A stretch of 5,841 nt of DNA. It comes from Prevotellaceae bacterium. GTDB taxonomy: Bacteria; Bacteroidota; Bacteroidia; Bacteroidales; UBA932. The translations under genes were made by a program, and so were the position numbers. The notes beneath the pieces were generated by a model. The model was given only the letters and a program-made list of their open reading frames with translations. It ran no database searches and was not told where the DNA came from. The DNA lies in NCBI GenBank assembly GCA_031275145.1, contig JAISPE010000061.1:1-5841 (forward strand). Reading direction: 5' to 3'. Below are positions 1 through 5,161 of the stretch, piece after piece (within the stretch, counting starts at the first letter, position 1; every line of letters begins with the position of its first letter).

Positions 1-33
1 TTGTTAACTATAAAACACATAATAAGTAATTCG

Positions 34-41
34 CAAAAGTA
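34..41 (-). promoter_or_regulatory. possible leftward -7 promoter element near the left edge
   Basis: Read on the minus strand this is TACTTTTG, an exact match to the Bacteroidota -7 element TAnnTTTG. No convincing -33 TTTG lies at the right distance. A minus-strand ATG follows at 20-18 and stays open to the window edge (M C F I V N...), so a leftward gene may begin here. Only six codons are visible, so no gene is called. An eight-base match with four fixed-position Ts and Gs in AT-rich DNA can arise by chance. Confidence 0.3.
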
Positions 42-102
42 TAAAAAAAACGGAATATGACACATGTATTTATGCGAAAATGATAATATGCATTGCAGTT
101 CA

Positions 103-119
103 GCCGGATGTTATCGGGC
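103..119. repeat. short imperfect hairpin
   Basis: GCCGGAT and ATCGGGC flank a 3-base loop and pair at six of seven positions. It lies in the gene-free left part of the window and has no T-run, so it is not a classical terminator. The rest of 1-221 is AT-rich with no supportable gene. Confidence 0.3.
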
Positions 120-221
120 GACGACAAAATTCCCTTTTGACAGAATTTTCATAATTTACAAAGTCTGTTATATTTTCAGCAGTTTAAACTTGTGAGCTGG
201 ACAGTGGTGGCATTTGCTATC

Positions 222-241
222 CCGCAGGTCACGACCTGCGG
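222..241. repeat. perfect inverted repeat, first of a hairpin cluster
   Basis: CCGCAGGTC and GACCTGCGG are perfect 9-bp arms around the 2-base spacer AC. The arms are GC-rich within AT-rich surroundings, so chance is unlikely. No T-run follows on either strand, which argues against an intrinsic terminator. It is the left end of a series of small palindromes running to about 390, as in REP-like or MITE-like intergenic elements. The dyad could also bind a dimeric protein. Copy number elsewhere in the genome cannot be seen from here. Confidence 0.6.
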
Positions 242-252
242 TTATGAAAATC

Positions 253-269
253 AAGTCCTTTCAGGACTT
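253..269. repeat. perfect 7-bp inverted repeat, second hairpin of the cluster
   Basis: AAGTCCT and AGGACTT form perfect arms around the 3-base loop TTC. It begins 11 bases after the 222-241 palindrome. A longer, weaker pairing follows, AACCC (275-279) with GGGTT (304-308), enclosing AGTT/AACT. Short T-stretches follow on the plus strand, but no transcription unit ends here in that direction. Confidence 0.5.
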
Positions 270-313
270 TTAAGAACCCAAAACAGTTAAAAGACTATAA
301 CTCGGGTTAAAAG

Positions 314-343
314 CAAAGTTCCTGCTTTGTCACAAGTCAGGAA
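314..343. repeat. overlapping, mutually exclusive inverted repeats
   Basis: Two pairings compete for the same bases. CAAAG (314-318) pairs with CTTTG (325-329) around a 6-base loop. Alternatively TTCCTGCTT (319-327) pairs with AAG plus CAGGAA (334-343), with a single bulged T at 337. Both cannot form at once. Such switching resembles attenuators or riboswitches, but no gene lies just downstream on either strand within the window, so it may simply be part of the palindrome cluster. Confidence 0.4.
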
Positions 344-351
344 ACATGCTT

Positions 352-390
352 TTAGCTTCGAGCGTAACGTTTTCGCTACGTCGCAGCTAA
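352..390. repeat. two-part hairpin near the 3' end of the beta-barrel gene
   Basis: The outer stem TTAGCT/AGCTAA (352-357 with 385-390) encloses an inner stem, CGTA/TACG (363-366 with 377-380) followed by CG/CG closing a TTTT loop. The two parts are separated by an internal loop. It lies 31 bases beyond the stop of the leftward beta-barrel gene and could form the 3' end of that mRNA. A T-tract is lacking, so it does not look like a standard Rho-independent terminator. Confidence 0.45.
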
Positions 391-421
391 GTATTTTGTT
401 GGAATCTGCCAAAATCATTCC

Positions 422-1006
422 TCAAAAATAAATACTTGCACTTATTACCGCTCCGGAAAAATAAAAACCCGGATATGCGATTCCCTGAATATTGGTTTCA
501 TTATTCCTGTTAAATGGCCTGCTGTGTTCGTACGCTATTGAAATTGTTAATCTGTCAATTATTTTATACCCAATTCCTATTTGTCCGAGATAGCCAAAAT
601 GACCTTTAACATTTGTTATTGTTCCGTCATAGACGCCAGCCGCTTCTATCTTATCATGCAGAATGTTACTTGTCGACAGAAACGCTCCTATATTCGCAAA
701 TGGTTTTAATCTGCCAAAATAATGACAGTAACCGACTTTGAGTGGAATCCTTAAACTTGTATGCGACATGTCTGTTATTGGATTCTCTCCTATTTTCAAT
801 TCTCCATATTCAACTCCTATACTAACGGGAATATGCTTAAAAAATTCATATCCCGCGTGCGCTCCGGCAAAATAGCTGAATCCATTATCCCTGCTGTCCG
901 TTGTAACAAGATTGCTTATCCCTGCTTTCGCTTCTATTCCTGCGAAAAACTGTGCATTTGCCTTAACTGACAAAACTATCATTAAAACTGCCAATATCTT
1001 TTTCAT
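422..1006 (-). CDS. outer-membrane beta-barrel protein (porin-like family)
   Basis: A 194-residue protein predicted to lie in the outer membrane. A Sec signal peptide is clear: MKK, a hydrophobic core (ILAVLMIVLSV), and a likely cleavage after KANA before QFF, around residue 18/19. The mature part alternates short amphipathic strands with turns, for example FAGIEAKAGIS near 21-31, RIPLKVGYCHYF near 86-97, FANIGAFLS near 103-111, and GYLGQIGIGYKI / LTISIAYEH near 138-161. It ends in SASIYF, with the terminal aromatic residue preferred by the Bam insertion machinery. Length and pattern fit the small 8-10-stranded OMP_b-brl families common in Bacteroidota. There is no OmpA peptidoglycan domain. 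Substrate and role are unknown. It has an A-rich leader without a Shine-Dalgarno site and an exact -7 match just upstream, so it looks like a single-gene unit. Confidence 0.85.
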   Translation of the reverse strand: MKKILAVLMIVLSVKANAQFFAGIEAKAGISNLVTTDSRDNGFSYFAGAHAGYEFFKHIPVSIGVEYGELKIGENPITDMSHTSLRIPLKVGYCHYFGRLKPFANIGAFLSTSNILHDKIEAAGVYDGTITNVKGHFGYLGQIGIGYKIIDRLTISIAYEHSRPFNRNNETNIQGIAYPGFYFSGAVISASIYF

Positions 1007-1036
1007 TGTTTTTTAAATTTTAATTCGTTTCGTACT

Positions 1037-1044
1037 CAAATGTA
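1037..1044 (-). promoter_or_regulatory. -7 promoter element of the beta-barrel gene
   Basis: TACATTTG on the minus strand matches the Bacteroidota -7 consensus TAnnTTTG exactly and lies 30 bases before the ATG, implying a leader of roughly 20-25 bases. A TTTTTG run on the minus strand (1069-1074) could be the -33 element, though at 24 bases the spacing is wider than usual. A second identical octamer lies farther upstream at 1094-1101, so two start sites are possible. Confidence 0.55.
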
Positions 1045-1093
1045 GCCATTTTCTATGTTTTTAACTGTCAAAAATATGCCAACAATACGGCCA

Positions 1094-1101
1094 CAAATGT
1101 A
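1094..1101 (-). promoter_or_regulatory. second, upstream copy of the same -7 element
   Basis: It reads TACATTTG on the minus strand, identical to the copy at 1037-1044. A TTG lies 16 bases upstream on that strand (1118-1120). It could drive a longer transcript of the beta-barrel gene, or be a chance repeat. It lies beyond the tRNA terminator, so it does not belong to the tRNA unit. Confidence 0.35.
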
Positions 1102-1154
1102 CAGACTTTTTCCGGAACAAGTAACATTTTTTGATTTTTAACTTTTTCCTATGT

Positions 1155-1195
1155 AAAAAAACCTCGTAAACAGTTTGATATGTTTACGGGGTTTT
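1155..1195 (-). terminator. Rho-independent terminator of tRNA-Pro
   Basis: On the minus strand, 12-base arms ACCCCGTAAACA and TGTTTACGAGGT pair with a single C-A mismatch around an 8-base loop. Seven Ts follow (plus-strand As at 1155-1161, the innermost shared with the stem). It begins about 10 bases after the 3' end of the tRNA. This is a classical intrinsic terminator. Confidence 0.88.
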
Positions 1196-1202
1196 AATCC
1201 TG

Positions 1203-1276
1203 TCGGGGTGATGTGACTCGAACACACGACCCCTTGCACCCCATGCAAGTGCGCTAGCCAACTGCGCCACACCCCG
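1203..1276 (-). tRNA. tRNA-Pro, anticodon GGG
   Basis: A full 74-base cloverleaf on the minus strand. The acceptor stem CGGGGTG/CACCCCG is perfect, with discriminator A at 1203. The D-arm is GCGC-loop AGTTGGCTA-GCGC. The anticodon stem CTTGC/GCAAG closes the loop ATGGGGT, placing GGG at 34-36 with U33 and G37. The variable region has 5 bases. The T-arm GTGTG/CACAT carries loop TTCGAGT, with one G-U pair at the base. The C1-G72 pair, A73 and G37 are all typical of bacterial tRNA-Pro. The terminal CCA is not encoded (CAG follows A73). It would decode CCC and CCU. The triplet CAT in this arm falls on the stem-loop border, so this is not a Met tRNA. Confidence 0.96.
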
Positions 1277-1288
1277 CTTAAGAGGCCG

Positions 1289-1321
1289 CAAAGATAGACA
1301 TTTTTTTTATCCTGCAACAAA
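1289..1321 (-). promoter_or_regulatory. promoter of tRNA-Pro
   Basis: The minus strand carries TATCTTTG (1296-1289), an exact TAnnTTTG. TTG (1317-1315) and TTTG (1321-1318) lie 18 and 21 bases upstream of it, the range expected for the Bacteroidota -33 element. The mature tRNA begins 13 bases downstream, so the 5' leader would be very short. The promoter lies in the gap after the thioesterase stop, which makes the tRNA an independent unit. Confidence 0.7.
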
Positions 1322-1325
1322 AAAA

Positions 1326-1742
1326 TTACATCTCTAAAACCGATGCGGCAAATTTCTCCAATGCAAACACCCAATTTTCAGGTAAAACGAAAGATATCCC
1401 TTCGTTAATATTGAATGTTGACATAATGGAACGACTTTTTACCTTTGTTTCGCCTTTTGAGCCGACAATTAACTGTGTCATTGTGATACTTTTTTCTCCG
1501 ATTTTATCGATCTGGGTATGCACCGCAAGCTCGTCTCCCGGATATGAAGGTATCAGGAAGTCGGTTTCAATATGGACTACAACCAGACGGTCTGTCCCTG
1601 ATAAAAAATCAATTCCGGGAATTTGATTAAGACAATCTACCCTTCCGCAATCCAGGTATTCGTTGTAAACAGAATTATTGACATGTCCGAATCCGTCGAT
1701 GTCATTGAATCTCATCTGTATTGGTGTAATAACTGTTCTCAT
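1326..1742 (-). CDS. acyl-CoA thioesterase, 4HBT (hotdog) family
   Basis: A 138-residue cytoplasmic protein of the single-hotdog 4-hydroxybenzoyl-CoA-thioesterase/FadM/YbgC type, which hydrolyses acyl-CoA or related thioesters to free acid and CoA. The N-terminal signature is clear: RFNDIDGFGHVNN at residues 11-23 followed by VYNEY (25-29). Asp16 sits where the catalytic carboxylate of this family is found, and GHVNN precedes the long hotdog helix. The segments VVVHIETDF, GDELAVHTQIDKIGEKSITM and KSRSIMSTFN follow the usual beta-sheet order. Length is normal for the family. The start ATG overlaps the trkA stop by four bases (ATGA), so translation is probably coupled to trkA and no separate promoter is needed. 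The substrate cannot be told from sequence. The family call is firm, but the physiological link with trkA is unknown. Confidence 0.88.
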   Translation of the reverse strand: MRTVITPIQMRFNDIDGFGHVNNSVYNEYLDCGRVDCLNQIPGIDFLSGTDRLVVVHIETDFLIPSYPGDELAVHTQIDKIGEKSITMTQLIVGSKGETKVKSRSIMSTFNINEGISFVLPENWVFALEKFAASVLEM

Positions 1743-3085
1743 GTGAAATATTTACCTATTTTGTTAACCATCTGTGGTAAAGAAAAAACAACAACCCTGT
1801 CGTAGGGTTTGATTTCTGTTTCTCCTGTGACTATATATGCCTGTGTTCCTCTCACAATTCCCCCAAGCATAGCGGTTTTCGGGAAATGGAGATTCCTGAC
1901 CTTCGTACGCGTTACCGGCGAATTGGGTTTAGCAATAAATTCGAGGATTTCGGCGTTTGAGCCGGTCAGATACTTGATGCTTTGCACATCCGAATCAATC
2001 GTATAACGGAATATACGTCCTGCCGCAATCAGTTTTTTATTTATAACGGTGTCTATGCCCACGCTTTCGGCAAGTTTAATATAGTCAATGTTTTCAATTT
2101 CGGCGATAGTTTTTTTGACGCCGGCTTTTTTTGCCGCCAAACATGCCAGAATATTGGTTTCGGAACTTGGCGTTAGCGCTACAACTGCGTCCATATTAGC
2201 CAGATCTTCCTCTTTCATAACGTCCGTATTTCTGATATCGGCGTTTATAACGAGTGTGTTTTTCAGATATTCTGCCAGCTCCAGACTTTTTTCCCTGTTC
2301 GAGTCTATCAGTTTGATATTGATTTTCCCTTCAAGTTCTTTTGCAAGCATTATCCCGATAGGGCTTCCGCCAAATATCATCATATTATTTACATTGATAT
2401 TTGTTTTGCCGGTATATTTCAGCGCCTCGGAGATACCCGCCTGATTGGAAATGACATAAACCATGTCGTGCAGTTTAAATTCCTCGTTACTGTCCGGAAT
2501 AATTACTTCTCCCTCGCGGCTTATGGCCACCGTCCTGTAGTTTATTGCCGAATGCCGGTCGGTCAAATCCCGGATACTGAAATCTATAACCGGCGCTCCC
2601 TCTTCGAGTTTAGTAACCACGATTTGCAGTTTCCCGCCCGCAAAATCGATATATTCGGTAGTGCCTGTCTGCCGCAAAAGATCGCCGATAGCTTTAGCCG
2701 CTATTTTTTCGGGATAAAGCAGATGATCGATTCCGATATCCGTAAAAATATCTTTGTTTTCCGGAGTAAGATATTCGTCATTATTGATTCTGGCAATCAC
2801 CTTTTTTGCTCCGATATGTTTTGCAAGTATAGCGCTGGTTATGTTCATGTCCTGCTCTTCCGAAGGATTTACTGCGATAAAGAGGTCTGCTTTGTCTACA
2901 CCGGCTTTCAACAGGGTTGAGATAGAGGTAGAATTTCCTCCGACAGCGACAAAATCCGCCGTTTCCGAAAGATCTCTGATTCGTTCCTCCACCGGATCTA
3001 TAACTACGATGTTATGATCTCCATTAGTTAACATCTTAGTTAAATGAGAACCGACTTCTCCTATGCCTGCAATAACTACTTTCAT
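1739..3085 (-). CDS. trkA: Trk potassium uptake system NAD-binding subunit TrkA
   Basis: A 448-residue cytoplasmic regulator of a Trk/Ktr-type K+ channel, binding NAD(H) and gating the membrane subunit TrkH. Two tandem RCK units are visible. Repeat 1 has a Rossmann motif G7-x-G9-x-x-G12 in MKVVIAGIGEVGSHL and an acidic Asp30 ending strand 2 (IVVID). Its RCK_C half runs about 140-222. Repeat 2 restarts near 234 with a weaker motif GGSPIG (239-244) and Asp261. Its RCK_C half runs about 370-448. Length is close to E. coli TrkA (458). An ATG 63 bases upstream (3148) is in frame, but I chose 3085 because MKVVIAGIG is the normal family N-terminus and a -7 promoter match lies inside the extra segment. 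The thioesterase follows with a 4-base overlap. TrkH is not adjacent. Confidence 0.93.
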   Translation of the reverse strand: MKVVIAGIGEVGSHLTKMLTNGDHNIVVIDPVEERIRDLSETADFVAVGGNSTSISTLLKAGVDKADLFIAVNPSEEQDMNITSAILAKHIGAKKVIARINNDEYLTPENKDIFTDIGIDHLLYPEKIAAKAIGDLLRQTGTTEYIDFAGGKLQIVVTKLEEGAPVIDFSIRDLTDRHSAINYRTVAISREGEVIIPDSNEEFKLHDMVYVISNQAGISEALKYTGKTNINVNNMMIFGGSPIGIMLAKELEGKINIKLIDSNREKSLELAEYLKNTLVINADIRNTDVMKEEDLANMDAVVALTPSSETNILACLAAKKAGVKKTIAEIENIDYIKLAESVGIDTVINKKLIAAGRIFRYTIDSDVQSIKYLTGSNAEILEFIAKPNSPVTRTKVRNLHFPKTAMLGGIVRGTQAYIVTGETEIKPYDRVVVFSLPQMVNKIGKYFT

Positions 3086-3103
3086 CCGTAACAATATTCG
3101 GCA

Positions 3104-3111
3104 CAAAAATA
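3104..3111 (-). promoter_or_regulatory. -7 promoter element for trkA-thioesterase
   Basis: The minus strand reads TATTTTTG, matching TAnnTTTG, 18 bases before the ATG at 3085. Transcription would begin only about a dozen bases before the start codon. A -33 TTTG at standard spacing is not evident. The match is in an AT-rich stretch, so part of the support is positional. Confidence 0.5.
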
Positions 3112-3262
3112 TAAAATAACTTTGAATAATAAATTTATTCACTCTCACCGGCAGTGTATGCCTTGAAAAACTTCTGTTTTACAGGATACTGTGACATCTC
3201 AAACAAACCTGCCGTTTATTTTTACAATAAGGAAAAACAGCGGAAAATTATATTTTAGGGAC

Positions 3263-3300
3263 TTCCGAGAACGGAAAAAAACGGAAAAAACAGAAAAAAT
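3263..3300. promoter_or_regulatory. phased A-tracts with a small dyad upstream of the TolC promoter
   Basis: Three consecutive 10-base units, ACGGAAAAAA at 3271-3280 and 3281-3290 and then CAGAAAAAAT at 3291-3300, put a run of six As on the same helical face each turn. That is the classical arrangement for intrinsically bent DNA. The block ends about 23 bases before the rightward -7 element, where an UP-like element would sit. A 5-bp dyad, TTCCG-AGAA-CGGAA (3263-3276), overlaps its left edge and could be an operator half-site pair. Confidence 0.45.
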
Positions 3301-3323
3301 TACCTGAAATTTTATATTATTAT

Positions 3324-3331
3324 TATCTTTG
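3324..3331 (+). promoter_or_regulatory. -7 promoter element for the TolC gene
   Basis: TATCTTTG is an exact TAnnTTTG. Transcription would begin near 3337-3339, about a dozen bases before the ATG at 3351 and about 140 bases before the ATG at 3480. A -33 TTTG is not recognisable. Upstream A-tracts may compensate. Confidence 0.6.
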
Positions 3332-3350
3332 CACCTTAAAAGAATAAACA

Positions 3351-3479
3351 ATGAAAAGTTTTGAAAAACACAGGAATTACGGATTGAGGGATCATAAGAT
3401 ACGCTCGGGCGGGACTGGCAGGCTGTGCAACGCCATCGAGAAGTTAAATGAAGGAATTGATTCCGAGATATTCAGGTCA
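3351..3479 (+). other. in-frame 5' extension or leader of the TolC gene
   Basis: Forty-three codons, open and in frame with TolC, begin with an ATG in a good Bacteroidota context (A-rich AGAATAAACA, no Shine-Dalgarno) just after the -7 element. The encoded stretch is hydrophilic and charged, with a possible helix GRLCNAIEKLNEGIDSEIF before the signal peptide. The same DNA can fold: CTCGGGCG (3404-3411) pairs with CGCC and CGAG (3431-3434, 3437-3440), with a 2-base bulge, giving an 8-bp stem. Either the protein carries an unusual N-terminal extension, or this is a structured or translated leader controlling the start at 3480. I do not recognise the peptide as a known domain. Confidence 0.4.
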
Positions 3480-4964
3480 ATGAGTAAAATTATTTTGGCA
3501 CTACTTGTAATACTCTTTTGGAGTAACAGTTTCGCCCAAACGGCAAAAAAAATCAGCCTGACCGAGTCTATCGAAATAGCTGCCGACAGCTCGCTGCAGG
3601 CGTTCATCGCTCAAAACATGTATTTATCGAGTTACTGGTCATACCGTTCGTTTAGAGCGGCGCGTCTGCCTTCGCTGAATTTTCAGACAACACCTCTGCA
3701 ATACTACAGCGATTTCACCAAACGTTACGATTCGTATGAAGATATTGATGTTTACCGGCAACAGCAATCTTTATACTCTTCCGGAAATCTCTCTATCCGT
3801 CAGAATTTCGATTTGACCGGCGGAACATTTTTTATCGATTCGGAACTGGGTTATATGCGAAATTTCGGTGACAACGACTACTCGCAGTTCACTTCCGTTC
3901 CGGTTAGAATCGGTTATTCACAGTCGCTTTTCGGATTCAACAGTTTCAAATGGGAAAAGAAAATAGAGCCGATCAAATTCGAAAAGGCAAAAACTCAGTT
4001 TCTGTATTCGCGTGAAGAAATATCCGGAATGGCAATACAGTATTTTTTCTCTCTGGCCATGGCGCAGATGGAATATGATATGGCTATGGACAATACCGCT
4101 TCGTCCGACACCCTGTACCGGATTGGACAGGAACGGCAAAAGATAGCTTCCATTTCGAACGCCGATTTACTGACTCTTAAACTGGACGTCGTAAATGCCC
4201 GTAATACCCTGAAAAATGCAGAAATAAGTCTTAAACGCGCAATGTTCGATTTCGTCACTTTCCTGAATCTCGACAAGCAGACAAACATAATCCCGGAACT
4301 CCCGGGCAGACCGACAAACATCATAATATCAGCCGATGAAGCGCTTAAATATGCACGGGAAAATAACCCTGATTTTTTAGGTTATACGCAGGAAATGTAT
4401 GAAGCCGAACGGGAAGTGGACAGAACAACGAAAAGCTCGAATTTCGATGCAAGTTTCTCTGTCAGTGTCGGATTTAACCAGGTCGCGCCCGACTTTTCGG
4501 GAGCGTATAAAAGTCCCTCGCGACAGGATGTGGTAAGTGTAGGATTAAGTATTCCCCTTATAGACTGGGGCGTCAGAAGAGGCCGGGCAAACATGGCCCG
4601 CAATAACCTGAACGTAACCAAAATATCCATACAGCAGAAAGAACAGAAACTCGAACAGGATGTAATCATGACTGTTAACGATTTCAACATTCAACAGGAT
4701 TTGATAAACAGCGCCGAAGAAGCGCTGAAACTCGCAACTCTGGCATATAATGTTACCAAAGAACGGTTCATCATCGGTAAAGCCGATCTTAACAGCCTGA
4801 CTTTGTCTCTAAACCGGCAAAATAGCGCTCAACGTAACTATATTTCCGCTTTGAGGGATTACTGGCAGAATTACTATAAGTTACGCAAACTTACTCTGTT
4901 CGATTTTGTTCAACAGGAAACACTGACCAATCAGTTCGATAAGATTTGGACGCTGAAGAATTGA
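3480..4964 (+). CDS. TolC-family outer-membrane efflux protein
   Basis: An outer-membrane channel of the TolC (OEP) family, the exit duct of tripartite efflux or type I secretion. From the ATG at 3480 it has 494 residues, normal for Bacteroidota members. Residues 1-20 form a Sec signal peptide (MSK, core IILALLVILFW, cleavage after SNSFAQ or FA/Q). Long helix-rich segments carry the family marks. One is LSIPLIDWGVRRGRANMARN near 352-371, corresponding to the repeat-2 'P.fdwG.r.a....A' motif. The other is the C-terminal block RFIIGKADLNSL followed by AQRNYISALRDYWQNYYKLRKLTLFDF. The OEP repeat duplication is expected around 150-300 and 310-480. An ATG at 3351 would add 43 residues before the signal peptide. 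I prefer 3480 because export needs the signal peptide at the N-terminus, yet translation signals are better at 3351. No adaptor or pump gene follows. The exported substrate is unknown. Confidence 0.9.
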   Translation: MSKIILALLVILFWSNSFAQTAKKISLTESIEIAADSSLQAFIAQNMYLSSYWSYRSFRAARLPSLNFQTTPLQYYSDFTKRYDSYEDIDVYRQQQSLYSSGNLSIRQNFDLTGGTFFIDSELGYMRNFGDNDYSQFTSVPVRIGYSQSLFGFNSFKWEKKIEPIKFEKAKTQFLYSREEISGMAIQYFFSLAMAQMEYDMAMDNTASSDTLYRIGQERQKIASISNADLLTLKLDVVNARNTLKNAEISLKRAMFDFVTFLNLDKQTNIIPELPGRPTNIIISADEALKYARENNPDFLGYTQEMYEAEREVDRTTKSSNFDASFSVSVGFNQVAPDFSGAYKSPSRQDVVSVGLSIPLIDWGVRRGRANMARNNLNVTKISIQQKEQKLEQDVIMTVNDFNIQQDLINSAEEALKLATLAYNVTKERFIIGKADLNSLTLSLNRQNSAQRNYISALRDYWQNYYKLRKLTLFDFVQQETLTNQFDKIWTLKN

Positions 4965-4981
4965 CAGAACTGCCGATTATA

Positions 4982-5020
4982 CTTTTAGCAGGAGGAAAAC
5001 CCTGATTATTCGCTTAAAAG
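4982..5020 (+). terminator. imperfect hairpin after the TolC stop, possible terminator
   Basis: CTTTTAGC (4982-4989) pairs with GCTTAAAAG (5012-5020) with one bulged T, and an inner AGG/CCT can add to it. It begins 17 bases after the TolC stop, which suits a 3' end. The following T-run (TTTTT at 5032-5036) is 11 bases away, too far for a standard intrinsic terminator, so this is a weak call. Confidence 0.3.
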
Positions 5021-5123
5021 ATGTCACAATATTTTTAATACAAAAGAACTGACCAACCTGAACTACCCGCTGGCAGGACGTACCGTTCAGGCAAAAGTCA
5101 GATTCACTATGCTGAAACGGTAA
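4989..5123 (+). pseudogene. C-terminal remnant of a TonB-dependent receptor
   Basis: This frame has no start codon of its own. It opens after a TAG at 4986-4988 and runs to TAA at 5121-5123, about 44 codons. Its last part reads NIFNTKELTN followed by NYPLAGRTVQAKVRFTM, then LKR. That is the usual end of TonB-dependent outer-membrane receptors: an 'NLF(D/N)' strand, a 'YP.pGR' turn, and a final amphipathic strand with aromatic residues (..VRFTM). Intact receptors exceed 600 residues, so over 90% is missing. The best-supported part is 5025-5123. The codons before it may be unrelated. I infer a deletion or recombination scar. The match rests on motif recognition alone. Confidence 0.6.
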
Positions 5124-5161
5124 AGGAACAGTTAATATAAACAGTTTAAACAGATAAAATT

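Noticed and set aside
180..189. Ten-base repeat CAGTTTAAAC shared with 5142-5151
   Set aside because: It is short, centred on the palindrome GTTTAAAC, and its flanks do not match, so chance is the simplest reading.
1181..1276. Reading the tRNA as tRNA-Met because CAT appears in the anticodon arm
   Set aside because: Base pairing of CTTGC with GCAAG places that CAT across the stem-loop border. The true anticodon is GGG, and the C1-G72 pair fits proline.
1138..1374. 78-codon minus-strand open frame
   Set aside because: It spans the tRNA-Pro gene and its terminator and overlaps the thioesterase end. A coding role is not credible.
2468..2920. 150-codon plus-strand open frame inside trkA
   Set aside because: It lies wholly antisense to a firmly identified gene, has no recognisable domain and has no promoter. 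The same holds for the other plus-strand frames across 1411-3017.
3086..3148. Upstream in-frame ATG that would lengthen TrkA by 21 residues
   Set aside because: The extra residues do not resemble TrkA, whose N-terminus is MKVVIAGIG, and a -7 promoter match lies within the extension.
3271..3300. A-rich decamer repeats as a possible CRISPR or iteron origin
   Set aside because: Only three adjacent units without spacers and with no replication or cas gene nearby. Phased A-tracts explain them better.
3392..4690. Several minus-strand open frames opposite tolC
   Set aside because: All are antisense shadows of the TolC reading frame, with no recognisable product.
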